A stretch of 64,000 nucleotides of DNA from [Pseudomonas] carboxydohydrogena (GTDB lineage Bacteria > Pseudomonadota > Alphaproteobacteria > Rhizobiales > Xanthobacteraceae). The notes beneath the pieces were generated by a model. The model saw nothing but the letters and a program-made list of their open reading frames with translations, did not search any database and was not told the DNA's origin. This document shows, piece after piece, positions 55,864 through 64,000 of this stretch; position 1 is the stretch's first letter; the number at the start of each line of letters is the position of its first letter. The position numbers and the translations under genes were made by a program. The stretch is from assembly GCF_029030725.1 (NCBI RefSeq), contig NZ_CP113162.1, forward strand, positions 1,858,501 to 1,922,500. Reading direction: 5' to 3'.

Positions 55864-58800
55864 ATGCGAATTCAACGCCGCTACACCAAGGTCGATCAGT
55901 CACCCTACGCCGAGATTTCCTTCCGGCTGACGACGAGCGAGATTCGCAATCCCGATGGCTCCGTGGTGTTCAAGCTCGACAATGTCGAGGTGCCGGAGTT
56001 CTGGTCGCAGGTCGCCTCCGATGTGCTGGCGCAGAAATATTTCCGCAAGGCCGGTGTCGCAGCGAAGTTGAAGAAGGTCGAGGAAGAAACCGTCCCCTCA
56101 TGGCTGTGGCGCTCGGTGCCGGACACCGAGGCGCTCAAGGCCCTGCCCGAGTCCGAGCGCTTCATCGGCGAACTCACGGCAAAGCAAGTGTTCGATCGCC
56201 TCGCCGGTTGCTGGACCTATTGGGGCTGGAAGGGCGGCTACTTCACTTCCGAGGACGACGCGCACGCCTTCCATGACGAGCTGCGCTTCATGCTCGCAAA
56301 GCAGATGGTCGCGCCGAACTCGCCGCAATGGTTCAACACCGGCCTGCATTGGGCCTACGGCATCGACGGTCCCGGACAGGGCCACTATTACGTCGACTGG
56401 AAGACCGGCAAGCTGACCAAGTCGAAATCGTCGTACGAGCATCCGCAGCCGCACGCCTGCTTCATCCAGGGCATCGAGGACGATCTCGTCAACGAGGGCG
56501 GCATCATGGACCTGTGGGTGCGTGAAGCGCGCCTATTCAAATACGGCTCGGGCACCGGCTCGAACTTCTCGCGGCTGCGCGGCGAAGGCGAGAGACTGTC
56601 GGGCGGCGGCCGCTCGTCGGGCCTCATGAGCTTCCTCAAGATCGGCGACCGCGCGGCGGGCGCAATCAAGTCCGGGGGCACCACGCGCCGCGCGGCGAAG
56701 ATGGTGGTGGTCGATGCCGATCATCCGGACATCGAAACCTATATCGACTGGAAGGTGCGCGAGGAGCAGAAGGTCGCGGCCCTCGTGACCGGCTCCAAGA
56801 TCAACCAGAAGCACCTCAAGGCCATCATGAAGGCCTGCGTGAACTGCGAAGGCCCCGGCGACGACTGCTATCTGCCCGAGAAGAACCCCGCGCTGAAGCG
56901 CGAGATCAAGCTCGCCCGCCGCGCGCTCGTCACCGACAACATGATCAAACGCGTGATCCAGTTCGCGCGTCAGGGCTACACCGATATCCAGTTCGACACC
57001 TACGATACCGACTGGGATTCGGAAGCCTACCTCACGGTCTCCGGCCAGAACTCCAACAACTCGGTGTCGCTGAAGGACGACTTCCTGCGCGCGGTGGAGA
57101 CCGATGGTTCGTGGAATCTGATCGGCCGCACCAACGGCAAGGTGACCAAGACGCTCAAGGCCCGCGATTTGTGGGAGAAGATCGGCTACGCCGCATGGGC
57201 CTCCGCCGATCCTGGCCTGCACTTCAACACCACGATGAACGACTGGCATACCTGCAAGGCGTCCGGCGACATCCGCGCGTCGAACCCGTGCTCGGAATAC
57301 ATGTTCCTCGACGATACGGCGTGCAACCTCGCCTCCGCGAACCTGCTGACGTTCTACGACACCCACACCCGCCGTTTTGACACCGACGCTTACGAGCATC
57401 TGTGCCGGTTGTGGACCGTCGTGCTCGAAATCTCCGTCATGATGGCGCAATTCCCGTCGAAGGCGATCGCGGAGCTGTCCTACGAATTCCGCACGCTCGG
57501 CCTCGGCTACGCCAACATCGGCGGCCTGTTGATGACCATGGGCCTGTCCTACGACTCCAAGGAGGGCCGCGCGCTGTGCGGCGCCCTCTCCGCGATCATG
57601 ACCGGCACCGCCTACGCGACCTCCGCCGAAATGGCGGCCGAGCTTGGCACCTTCCCCGGCTACAAGAAGAACGCGAGCCACATGCTGCGCGTGATCCGCA
57701 ACCATCGCCGCGCCGCGCATGGCGAAGCAGCCGGTTACGAGGCGCTCGCCGTCAACCCGGTGCCGCTCGACCATGCCTCCTGCCCGCAGGCGGACATCGT
57801 GGACCACGCCAGGGCGGTGTGGGACCGCGCACTGGAACTCGGCAAGGCCAACGGCTACCGCAACGCGCAGACCACGGTGGTGGCGCCGACCGGCACCATC
57901 GGCCTTGTGATGGATTGCGACACCACCGGCATCGAGCCCGACTTCGCGCTGGTGAAGTTCAAGAAGCTCGCGGGCGGCGGCTATTGGAAGATCATCAACC
58001 GCGCCGTGCCGGAAGCGCTGCGCGCGCTCGGCTATCGCGAGAGCGAGATCGCCGAGATCGAAGCCTACGCGGTGGGCCACGGCTCGCTGTCGAACGCGCC
58101 CGGCATCAACGCCTCCTCGCTCAAGACCAAGGGCTTCACCGATGAAGCGCTGGCGAAGGTCGAGAAGGCGCTGCCGACCGCCTTCGACATCAAGTTCGTG
58201 TTCAACAAGTGGACGCTGGGCGAGGATTTCATCCGCGACAGCCTGCACATCGCGCCCGAAGTGATGAACGCTCCCGGCTTCGATTTGCTCGCGGCACTCG
58301 GCTTCTCCAGACGCGACATCGAGGCCGCCAACGTCCACATCTGCGGCGCGATGACCGTGGAAGGCGCGCCGCATCTCAAGGACGAGCACTACGCGGTGTT
58401 CGACTGCGCCAACCCGTGCGGCAAGGTCGGCAAGCGTTATCTGTCGGTCGAGAGCCACATCCGCATGATGGCGGCGTCGCAGCCCTTCATCTCGGGTGCG
58501 ATCTCCAAGACCATCAACATGCCGAACGACGCCACGGTGGACGACTGCAAGTCGGCGTACCTGCTATCGTGGAAGCTCGCGCTGAAAGCCAACGCGCTCT
58601 ATCGCGACGGCTCGAAACTGTCGCAGCCGCTAAACTCGCAGCTCATCGCCGACGATGACGACGAGGACGATGCGATCGAGGCATTCCACGACAAGCCGAT
58701 GGCCGCGCGCGCCACGCAGGTGGTGGAGAAGATCGTCGAACGCGTGGTCGAGCATGTCTCGCGCGAGCGCGAGAAGATGCCGGACCGCCGCAAGGGCTAC

Positions 58801-59604
58801 ACCCAGAAGGCCATCGTCGGCGGGCACAAGGTTTATCTGCGTACCGGCGAATATGACGACGGCCGCCTCGGCGAGATCTTCGTCGACATGCACAAGGAAG
58901 GCGCGGCTCTGCGCTCCTTCATCAACAACTTCGCCATTGCAGTTTCATTGGGCCTGCAATACGGCGTGCCGCTGGACGAGTATGTCGATGCGTTCACCTT
59001 CACCCGCTTCGAGCCCGCCGGCCCGGTGCAGGGCAACGACTCCATCAAATACGCGACCTCGATCCTCGACTACGTGTTCCGCGAACTCGCGGTGAGCTAC
59101 CTGTCGCGCTACGACCTCGCCCATGTCGATCCGAGCGAGACGCAGTTCGACGCGCTCGGCAAGGGCGTGTCAGAGGGCAAGGCGCAGAGCGGCCCGAGCA
59201 AGTATCTCTCCAAGGGCCTCACCCGCTCCCGTTCCGACAACCTCGTTGTCATGCAGGGCGGCGCGAGCGCGGCCGTCACCGCGCATAATGACTCCGCCCC
59301 GGTCGGCGGATCGCGCGTCACCGCGATGGCCTCAGGTGCGGAAAGCGCCGCCGCGCTGAAGACGGCGGAGCCGGAGCGCGCATTGTCGCCGACAGAAAAG
59401 CTCGAGCAGCAGAACTGGAGCAAGGCAGGCACCGCGCAGGCCGCAGCCGCCCCCGCCACGTTGTCAAAAGCCGAGCGCCGCGCGGAAGCGAAAGCCCGCG
59501 GCTACGAAGGCGACATGTGCTCGGAGTGCTCCAACTTCACGCTGGTGCGCAACGGCACCTGCATGAAGTGCGATACGTGCGGAAGCACGACGGGGTGTTC
59601 GTGA
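55864..59604 (+). CDS. nrdJ: Vitamin B12-dependent (class II) ribonucleotide reductase
   Basis: The 1246-residue adenosylcobalamin-dependent enzyme reduces ribonucleotides for DNA synthesis without needing oxygen. Seen are [12 protein letters not shown]-type substrate loop [48 protein letters not shown] (active-site cysteine and glutamate) and [28 protein letters not shown] cysteine-rich C-terminal end follows ([27 protein letters not shown]), needed for reactivation. The frame is open to 55774, but ATG 55864 gives the usual MRIQRRY N-terminus. It is transcribed alone and followed by a terminator. Confidence 0.97.
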   Translation: MRIQRRYTKVDQSPYAEISFRLTTSEIRNPDGSVVFKLDNVEVPEFWSQVASDVLAQKYFRKAGVAAKLKKVEEETVPSWLWRSVPDTEALKALPESERFIGELTAKQVFDRLAGCWTYWGWKGGYFTSEDDAHAFHDELRFMLAKQMVAPNSPQWFNTGLHWAYGIDGPGQGHYYVDWKTGKLTKSKSSYEHPQPHACFIQGIEDDLVNEGGIMDLWVREARLFKYGSGTGSNFSRLRGEGERLSGGGRSSGLMSFLKIGDRAAGAIKSGGTTRRAAKMVVVDADHPDIETYIDWKVREEQKVAALVTGSKINQKHLKAIMKACVNCEGPGDDCYLPEKNPALKREIKLARRALVTDNMIKRVIQFARQGYTDIQFDTYDTDWDSEAYLTVSGQNSNNSVSLKDDFLRAVETDGSWNLIGRTNGKVTKTLKARDLWEKIGYAAWASADPGLHFNTTMNDWHTCKASGDIRASNPCSEYMFLDDTACNLASANLLTFYDTHTRRFDTDAYEHLCRLWTVVLEISVMMAQFPSKAIAELSYEFRTLGLGYANIGGLLMTMGLSYDSKEGRALCGALSAIMTGTAYATSAEMAAELGTFPGYKKNASHMLRVIRNHRRAAHGEAAGYEALAVNPVPLDHASCPQADIVDHARAVWDRALELGKANGYRNAQTTVVAPTGTIGLVMDCDTTGIEPDFALVKFKKLAGGGYWKIINRAVPEALRALGYRESEIAEIEAYAVGHGSLSNAPGINASSLKTKGFTDEALAKVEKALPTAFDIKFVFNKWTLGEDFIRDSLHIAPEVMNAPGFDLLAALGFSRRDIEAANVHICGAMTVEGAPHLKDEHYAVFDCANPCGKVGKRYLSVESHIRMMAASQPFISGAISKTINMPNDATVDDCKSAYLLSWKLALKANALYRDGSKLSQPLNSQLIADDDDEDDAIEAFHDKPMAARATQVVEKIVERVVEHVSREREKMPDRRKGYTQKAIVGGHKVYLRTGEYDDGRLGEIFVDMHKEGAALRSFINNFAIAVSLGLQYGVPLDEYVDAFTFTRFEPAGPVQGNDSIKYATSILDYVFRELAVSYLSRYDLAHVDPSETQFDALGKGVSEGKAQSGPSKYLSKGLTRSRSDNLVVMQGGASAAVTAHNDSAPVGGSRVTAMASGAESAAALKTAEPERALSPTEKLEQQNWSKAGTAQAAAAPATLSKAERRAEAKARGYEGDMCSECSNFTLVRNGTCMKCDTCGSTTGCS

Positions 59605-59636
59605 GGGGTGCCCTTAAATTCTAGCAAGAAACATTA

Positions 59637-59667
59637 GCCCACCGATTCATCGATCGGTGGGCCTTTT
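59637..59667 (+). terminator. Intrinsic terminator after nrdJ
   Basis: GCCCACCGAT (59637-59646) and ATCGGTGGGC (59653-59662) form a perfect 10-bp stem, followed by CTTTT. It lies 33 nt after the nrdJ stop and ends just before the start of the AT-rich DUF5677 gene. Confidence 0.85.
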
Positions 59668-59685
59668 CAATACAAGGGCATATTT

Positions 59686-60609
59686 TTGAGCGACGAATCC
59701 AATGAAAACTCTACGGGCTTATTTACTCAAATCGAAGACATAAAGATCGCTGATGTGAGTGATACTCGACTTGAGGGTTTCGAGTCCGAAGACGAATTTA
59801 ACGCTCTTTCAGTCGAACTTCTTATCGAGGTTGGCTCATATATTTGTGTTGCCGGAAGTATTCTTCCCGGCCAGACGGGGCGTTGGAACAGAAATCAAGC
59901 CATCTTAGGCGGCCATCTAGTTCGACTCTACAAACTAATTTCCGCGCTTCTCGATCAAGTGTGCCAGCGGCGACGAGAAATCACTTTTATTATTGCTCGC
60001 CTTACCTTTGAATGCATCGTAAATCTTCGCTTTTTGATACGACATTCAAAAAATCCGGAGATTTTCGATTCTTATGTCGCTTATTCATTTAAACAGGAAA
60101 AGCGACTTCATAACAGAATCTCTGAGAATATAGAAAAGAGAGATGGAGACATCTTACCTGTCGAAAAGAGAATGCTCGCGTCAATCGCTCGCGCCGTAAA
60201 TATGTCTGAGATGAATCTCGACAATTTATCGCCCTCAAAGCCAAAAGAATGGGGCAACAAAAATTTGTATCAACGCGCAGAAGAAATTGGGTTGCATAAA
60301 GTTTATTTGGGCACGTTCGGAGGGCCCTCGGCAGCCGTCCACGGTAATTGGATGGATTTGTTGGAAATGCACTTAGAAAGCGAAGACGAGACGGAGGGCT
60401 TTACACCAAGCTTAACTTGGACACATCCACGGCCACAAATAGCGGATACGACGGCGCTTCTCGCGGTGGATGCGGTCAAAGATTATTTTCAGCTGCTATT
60501 TGAAGAAGACAGTGAGTTCTTCGATGATCGTCTTGATGATTTATTCCATCGAATTCATAGGGCGATGGAAGCTCACGAGGCGTTCCTGATCAATTCTAAA
60601 GCGCTCTAA
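59686..60609 (+). CDS. DUF5677-type protein in an AT-rich accessory patch
   Basis: The 307-residue, mainly helical protein has a TTG start with AAGGG upstream. Two motifs stand out: IIARLTFECIVNLRFLIRH near residue 105 (R..FE helix) and PSAAVHGNWMDL near residue 215 (S..VHG). These fit the DUF5677 family, an all-helical group of unknown function often found in accessory regions. Base and codon use are clearly more AT-rich than the neighbours, which points to recent transfer. No toxin, nuclease or partner gene is adjacent. The function is unknown. Confidence 0.7.
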   Translation: MSDESNENSTGLFTQIEDIKIADVSDTRLEGFESEDEFNALSVELLIEVGSYICVAGSILPGQTGRWNRNQAILGGHLVRLYKLISALLDQVCQRRREITFIIARLTFECIVNLRFLIRHSKNPEIFDSYVAYSFKQEKRLHNRISENIEKRDGDILPVEKRMLASIARAVNMSEMNLDNLSPSKPKEWGNKNLYQRAEEIGLHKVYLGTFGGPSAAVHGNWMDLLEMHLESEDETEGFTPSLTWTHPRPQIADTTALLAVDAVKDYFQLLFEEDSEFFDDRLDDLFHRIHRAMEAHEAFLINSKAL

Positions 60610-60629
60610 TCTCCCGACTACGGATCTTC

Positions 60630-60843
60630 CTACGCCGCCTTCTTCACTTCTTGCACCACGCTCGGCGGAACAGGAAACAGCTTCGCCCTCACCAGCAGCC
60701 ACACCGTCCCAATAAAGATCGCCCGATAATGGCATTGGCGACCGCGAATTTGCCGGCGGCGAGCCATTCATAGATGCCGCTCTCGCCGCGCATCACGAAG
60801 CTCAGAAGGCAAACGGGAAGCGCTGTCGCGGCGAAGGTGAAGG
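60630..60843 (-). pseudogene. Remnant of an integral-membrane protein gene (3' end, frameshifted)
   Basis: Reading the minus strand gives TFAATALPVCLLSFVMRG and YEWLAAGKFAVANAI in one frame. After a frame break near 60735 it gives IFIGTVWLLVRAKLFPVPP and SVVQEVKKAA up to a TAG at 60630-60632. The two parts look like the last one or two membrane spans and charged tail of a single protein. There is no upstream part and no start, so this is a decayed gene fragment. The family was not recognised. Confidence 0.5.
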
Positions 60844-60859
60844 CCCGTTATGCAGAATG

Positions 60860-60905
60860 GTGTATTATCCCCAAGGGAGCTGACTGTAAATCAGCTGCCG
60901 CGTTT
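60860..60905 (+). other. tRNA-Tyr-like fragment (anticodon arm)
   Basis: GCTGA (60879-60883) and TCAGC (60891-60895) form a perfect 5-bp stem around the loop CTGTAAA, with anticodon GTA (Tyr) at 60886-60888. AAGGGA just upstream also matches the D-arm of tRNA-Tyr. The D-loop is too short and there is no T-arm (GGTTCGA) or CCA downstream, so it is not a working tRNA. It may be a remnant left by an insertion or rearrangement. Confidence 0.4.
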
Positions 60906-60921
60906 TCCTTACATCAAACAA

Positions 60922-60945
60922 AAAGCCCCGCTCTCGCGGGGCTTT
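60922..60945. terminator. Hairpin terminator in the accessory patch
   Basis: GCCCCGC (60925-60931) and GCGGGGC (60936-60942) form a perfect stem with a TCTC loop, with AAA before and TTT after. It would insulate the tsdB promoter region from upstream transcription. Confidence 0.7.
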
Positions 60946-61014
60946 CGCATTTTATGACCAATTCCCCCACCCGCTCGCAAAAATTTGTCGCGAAACAACT
61001 TGCGTTGAATCGTA

Positions 61015-61034
61015 ACTTTAGTAAGTTCTAAAGT
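61015..61034. promoter_or_regulatory. Perfect inverted repeat upstream of tsdB (candidate operator)
   Basis: ACTTTAG (61015-61021) and CTAAAGT (61028-61034) are exact reverse complements separated by TAAGTT. The element is AT-rich, lies about 180 nt before the tsdB start and may overlap a promoter (TTGCGT, then TAAGTT 16 nt later). It also partly resembles an Irr-type TTTAGAA/TTCTAAA site. The binding protein is unknown. Confidence 0.45.
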
Positions 61035-61216
61035 ACATAACGCGCATGTGGCGCACCGTTTGCTTCCCGCCTGCAACACAGAAGTGTTCGCGAAGGCCGC
61101 TGAAAATGCGGCCTGCGTGTATCCTGACGATTCCGCTTTTTCTTTTCCGCCCGTCATGGGCGGATGTTCGCGCAGTCGAACATCAAAGATGATTGAAAGG
61201 ATCGGAGAGGTCTTCC

Positions 61217-61891
61217 ATGAAGTCTTCTTCCTTGCGCCTGATGGCGCTTGCTATTGCCCTGCTGCCTGTCACGACCGCGACCTATGCGGCGGACGGCAAG
61301 GACATCGCCGCGAACGGCACCTCGAACGGCGCGCCGGGCTGCTCTTCATGCCATGGCGAGCAAGGCGAAGGACAGCCCGCCGCCGGTTTTCCCCGCCTTG
61401 CCGGGTTGAACGCGACTTACATCGCGCATCAGCTCGCGAACTTCCAAGACAATTCGCGGAAAAGCGACACCATGCAGCCGGTCGCAGCGGCGTTGAGCAA
61501 TGACGAGCGCAAGGCCATCGCCGCCTATTATGCCGGTCTCAAGGCGCCGAAAGCCGCCGAGGATTCCGCGCCTGACCCCGATCTCGTCAAAGCCGGCGCT
61601 TCACTGGCCGCCGTCGGAGACTGGCCCAAAGGGTTGCCCGGATGCGGACAATGCCACGGATCGAGCGGTCTCGGCGTCGGCGCGTCATTTCCGGGCATCG
61701 CGGGACAATCCGCCGCTTACATCGAAACCGAGTTGAACGCCTGGAAATCGGGCGAGCGGAAAAACGATCCGATGGGCCTGATGGCCAACGTCGCCAAAAA
61801 ACTCGACGACAATCAGATCAAGGCGGTTGCCGCTTATTACGCGAGCCTTCCGGTCATCTCCTCGACGATTGCATCGGGCAACAAGCCATGA
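61217..61891 (+). CDS. tsdB: Diheme cytochrome c4-type protein, probable TsdB
   Basis: The 224-residue exported protein has a signal peptide (SLRLMALAIALLPVTTATYAA) and two cytochrome c domains with heme motifs CSSCH (near residue 42) and CGQCH (near residue 143). Each is followed by a distal Met region (SDTMQPVAAALS; NDPMGLMANVAK), the layout of cytochrome c4. It overlaps the next gene by 4 bp. TsdB is the diheme electron acceptor encoded with TsdA in several thiosulfate-oxidising bacteria, and position plus domain layout support that reading. GGAGAGG precedes ATG 61217. Confidence 0.8.
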   Translation: MKSSSLRLMALAIALLPVTTATYAADGKDIAANGTSNGAPGCSSCHGEQGEGQPAAGFPRLAGLNATYIAHQLANFQDNSRKSDTMQPVAAALSNDERKAIAAYYAGLKAPKAAEDSAPDPDLVKAGASLAAVGDWPKGLPGCGQCHGSSGLGVGASFPGIAGQSAAYIETELNAWKSGERKNDPMGLMANVAKKLDDNQIKAVAAYYASLPVISSTIASGNKP

Positions 61892-62910
61892 ATGATAATC
61901 AGCTGACACCCTCCGCCTGGTTCGCAGGCGTCCTTGCCCTCGCCGCGGCCGGTTTCATCGGCTACACGCTGCCAAAGGCATCGACCGAGACAACAGTGAC
62001 CGCTGCCCCGGCCTCATCCCCGGCTCCTGCGAAGGTTACGCCGGTTGCTGCAAAGCCTCAGGCAAAAGCATCATCGTCTTACGCGCCTCCTCCGGAAAGC
62101 GAGATTCCGAAAGGCCCGTTCGGCGACATGGTGCGGCTCGGCGAAGCGATTTTTCACGACACACAAAACAACGCCAAGGAGTTTGTCGGCAACGATCTGC
62201 AATGCTCGAATTGCCACATCGATCGCGGCCGCCAGCCTCACTCGGCCCCCTTGGGCGCTGCGTATCTGCTGTATCCCGCCTATCGCGCGAAGAACGGCCA
62301 TGTGAATTCGTTTCAGGAGCGATTGCAGGGTTGTTTCCGCTTCAGCATGAACGGCAAGGCGCCCGCCTTCAATGACAAGGTGCTGGTCGCGCTGGAGACA
62401 TACGCCTACTTCCTCGCCAAGGGCGGCCCGACCGGCGTCGCCGTGGAAGGCCATGGCTATCCCAAATTGAAGCCGCCGGAGAAGCCCGCGGATTACGATC
62501 GCGGCGCGCAGGTCTATGCGCAGCATTGCGCCGTCTGCCATGGCGGCAACGGCGAGGGACAAAAATCCGCTGACGGGCAGACCGTGTTTCCGGCGCTGTG
62601 GGGCGCGCGCTCCTTCAACTGGGGCGCGGGCATGGGATCGATCAACAACGCCGCCGGGTTCATCAAGGCCAACATGCCGCTTGGTCTGGGAGGCACGCTC
62701 AGCGATCAGGATGCGTGGGATGTCGCCACTTACATGGACAGCCAGGAAAGGCCTCAGGACCCGCGTTTCAACGGCTCCGTCGCCGAGACCCGCAAGAAAT
62801 ATCACGACGAGCCGACATCGAAATACGGGATCGTCGTCAACGGCGTGCTTCTGGGCGAGAAGTCCACGCCGTCCGGCACGATCAACGCGGCAAACCCCGA
62901 CGACAAATAG
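61888..62910 (+). CDS. tsdA: Thiosulfate dehydrogenase TsdA-like diheme cytochrome c, membrane anchored
   Basis: The 340-residue protein has an N-terminal hydrophobic anchor (WFAGVLALAAAGFIGYTL) and an Ala/Pro/Lys linker, then two heme-c domains, CSNCH near residue 109 and CAVCH near residue 215. The segment QERLQGCFRFSMNGKAPAF carries the cysteine that in TsdA serves as the unusual axial ligand of heme 1, with the SMNG motif after it. TsdA couples two thiosulfates to tetrathionate and can run in reverse. No sox genes are visible. Translation is coupled to tsdB by an ATGA overlap. Confidence 0.85.
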   Translation: MNDNQLTPSAWFAGVLALAAAGFIGYTLPKASTETTVTAAPASSPAPAKVTPVAAKPQAKASSSYAPPPESEIPKGPFGDMVRLGEAIFHDTQNNAKEFVGNDLQCSNCHIDRGRQPHSAPLGAAYLLYPAYRAKNGHVNSFQERLQGCFRFSMNGKAPAFNDKVLVALETYAYFLAKGGPTGVAVEGHGYPKLKPPEKPADYDRGAQVYAQHCAVCHGGNGEGQKSADGQTVFPALWGARSFNWGAGMGSINNAAGFIKANMPLGLGGTLSDQDAWDVATYMDSQERPQDPRFNGSVAETRKKYHDEPTSKYGIVVNGVLLGEKSTPSGTINAANPDDK

Positions 62911-62928
62911 AATCTTCGCCGCCTGACA

Positions 62929-62955
62929 AAAAAGCCCCGCTCGCGCGGGGCTTTC
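62929..62955. terminator. Intrinsic terminator after tsdA
   Basis: An AAAAAA run is followed by GCCCCGC, a short CGC-type loop and GCGGGGC with a TTT tail, in the spacer before the convergent dctA gene. It closely resembles the hairpin at 60922-60945, so the tsdBA unit is flanked by two near-identical terminators. Confidence 0.75.
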
Positions 62956-62997
62956 GTATTTGTCATGCAGCGGCTTTGTAACCCGAAGGTCGCCTCC

Positions 62998-64000
62998 TCA
63001 CGCCGCCTGCAATTCAGGCTCGTAGGCTGCTTCGTCCTCCGGCAATTCGCCGGCCAGTGCGGCCGCGAATTTCGTCTGGTCGAGTTCGTTCTCCCAGCGC
63101 GCGACGACGACGGTCGCGACCGCGTTGCCGACGAAATTCGTCAGCGCGCGGCATTCCGACATGAAGCGGTCGATGCCGAGGATCAGCGCCATGCCCGCGA
63201 TCGGCACCGACGGCACCACCGACAGCGTCGCCGCCAGTGTGATGAAGCCAGCACCCGTGATGCCCGCCGCGCCCTTCGAGCTCAGCATCGCCACCAAAAG
63301 CAGCAGGATCTGGTTCGCGAGGCTCAGATGCGTGTCGGTCGCCTGCGCGATGAACAACGCCGCCAGCGTCATGTAGATGTTGGTGCCGTCGAGGTTGAAG
63401 GAATAGCCGGTCGGAATCACGAGGCCGACGACCGAGCGGTCGCAGCCCGCGCGCTCCATCTTCGTCATCAGCGCGGGCAGTGCCGCTTCCGACGACGATG
63501 TGCCGAGCACCAGCAAGAGTTCTTCCTTGATGTAGCGGATCAGCGCCAGGATCGAGAAGCCGTTGTAGCGGGCGACCGCGCCGAGCACGACCAGCACGAA
63601 CAACAGCGACGTGACGTAGAACGTGCCGATCAGGAAGGCGAGATTGGCGATCGAGCCGATGCCGTATTTGCCGATGGTGAAGGCCATCGCGCCGAACGCG
63701 CCGATGGGCGCTGCCTTCATCAGGATCGCGACCAGACGGAACACCGGATTGGTCAGCGCCTGTAGAAAATCGACGACCGGCTTGCCGTGGTCGCCCGCCA
63801 TCGCCAGCGCCACGCCGAACAGCACCGAGAAGAACAGCACCTGCAAGATGTCGCCCTTGGCGAACGCGCCGACGATGGTGTTCGGAATGATGTCCATCAG
63901 GAAGCCGACGATGGAAGCGTCGTGCGCCTTCGCGGCGTAAGCGGCGGCGGCCTTGGCGTCGAGCGTCGCGGGGTCGATGTGCATGCCCGCGCCCGGCTGC
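62998..64000 (-). CDS. dctA: C4-dicarboxylate transporter DctA, C-terminal part (cut by window edge)
   Basis: The frame remains open to the window edge; about 333 C-terminal residues are present. It belongs to the DAACS family, taking up succinate, fumarate and malate with cations. The serine-rich loop [21 protein letters not shown], the substrate/cation motif [46 protein letters not shown] and [24 protein letters not shown] are all clear. An ATG at 63984 is internal, not the start. Identification is firm; the N-terminus lies outside. Confidence 0.95.
   Translation of the reverse strand, partial: QPGAGMHIDPATLDAKAAAAYAAKAHDASIVGFLMDIIPNTIVGAFAKGDILQVLFFSVLFGVALAMAGDHGKPVVDFLQALTNPVFRLVAILMKAAPIGAFGAMAFTIGKYGIGSIANLAFLIGTFYVTSLLFVLVVLGAVARYNGFSILALIRYIKEELLLVLGTSSSEAALPALMTKMERAGCDRSVVGLVIPTGYSFNLDGTNIYMTLAALFIAQATDTHLSLANQILLLLVAMLSSKGAAGITGAGFITLAATLSVVPSVPIAGMALILGIDRFMSECRALTNFVGNAVATVVVARWENELDQTKFAAALAGELPEDEAAYEPELQAA

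Noticed and set aside
56533-58458. Long open frame (641 codons) antisense to nrdJ
   Set aside because: Shadow of nrdJ codon bias; no start context, motifs or domain pattern.
60774-61031. Open frame of 85 codons covering the tRNA-like fragment
   Set aside because: Its translation (IPKGADCKSAA) is what one gets by translating tRNA-like sequence, and it runs through a terminator.
61048-61503. Plus-strand open frame of 151 codons across the tsdB start
   Set aside because: Out of frame with the heme motifs of tsdB, with no RBS or similarity; a shadow.

Overview
This window looks like chromosomal DNA of an alphaproteobacterium of the Bradyrhizobiaceae (Nitrobacteraceae), with an Afipia/Oligotropha/Bradyrhizobium-like organism as my best guess. 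The reasons are GC-rich coding, protein sequences typical of Rhizobiales, the gene order recJ-glpX-hom, the sufS2-B-C-D-S-T-A order, the aroQ-accB-accC...aat-DUF2155-NDUFA12 order, a BA14K-family protein, a B12-dependent ribonucleotide reductase and a long palindromic intergenic repeat of the kind scattered through these genomes. The taxonomic call is inference. No rRNA, intact tRNA, insertion sequence, integrase or CRISPR array was found.

Layout. 1-5.4 kb (minus): an amino-acid and central-metabolism operon of alanine aminotransferase, homoserine dehydrogenase, GlpX and a HAD hydrolase, ending in recJ, which is cut by the window edge; a small lipoprotein gene lies upstream. 5.6-13.3 kb: PHA synthase, a MAPEG protein, argC, a DedA protein, parE and an FAD monooxygenase. 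13.4-16.2 kb: a DEAD-box RNA helicase and a diguanylate cyclase. 16.2-23.2 kb (minus): a complete SUF iron-sulfur assembly operon. 23.4-26.5 kb: an alpha/beta hydrolase, anmK and tyrS. 26.5-38.3 kb: mainly envelope genes (giant AsmA-like protein, M23 peptidase, PBP1A, amidase) with a Bcp peroxiredoxin, a DHFR-like reductase and prfB. 39-42 kb: RNase E behind a long leader. 42-48.2 kb: an aminotransferase, a periplasmic M48 protease and DsbA-like protein pair, aroQ and accBC. 48.3-51.4 kb: a three-gene two-component module between accC and aat. 51.4-55.2 kb: aat, DUF2155, NDUFA12, BA14K and an EamA transporter. 55.2-59.6 kb: nrdJ with a long regulatory leader. 59.6-61 kb: a small AT-rich accessory patch (DUF5677 gene, membrane-protein remnant, tRNA-Tyr-like fragment). 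61-63 kb: a probable tsdBA thiosulfate dehydrogenase operon. 63-64 kb: dctA, cut by the window edge.

Points worth a second look: the +1 programmed frameshift in prfB is fully readable and restores a 376-residue RF2. RNase E carries a His/Asp tract encoded by a hexanucleotide repeat inside an insertion in its S1 domain. nrdJ is preceded by two 16-bp elements spaced exactly 31 bp apart that resemble NrdR boxes. The Bcp-type peroxiredoxin has a histone-H1-like lysine/alanine tail and a single cysteine. The two-component module contains a CHASE3 kinase with an insertion in its dimerisation/phosphotransfer region. A perfect AT-rich inverted repeat sits in front of tsdBA. No wholly new multigene system is clear; the nearest candidates are the DUF5677 patch and the signalling module.
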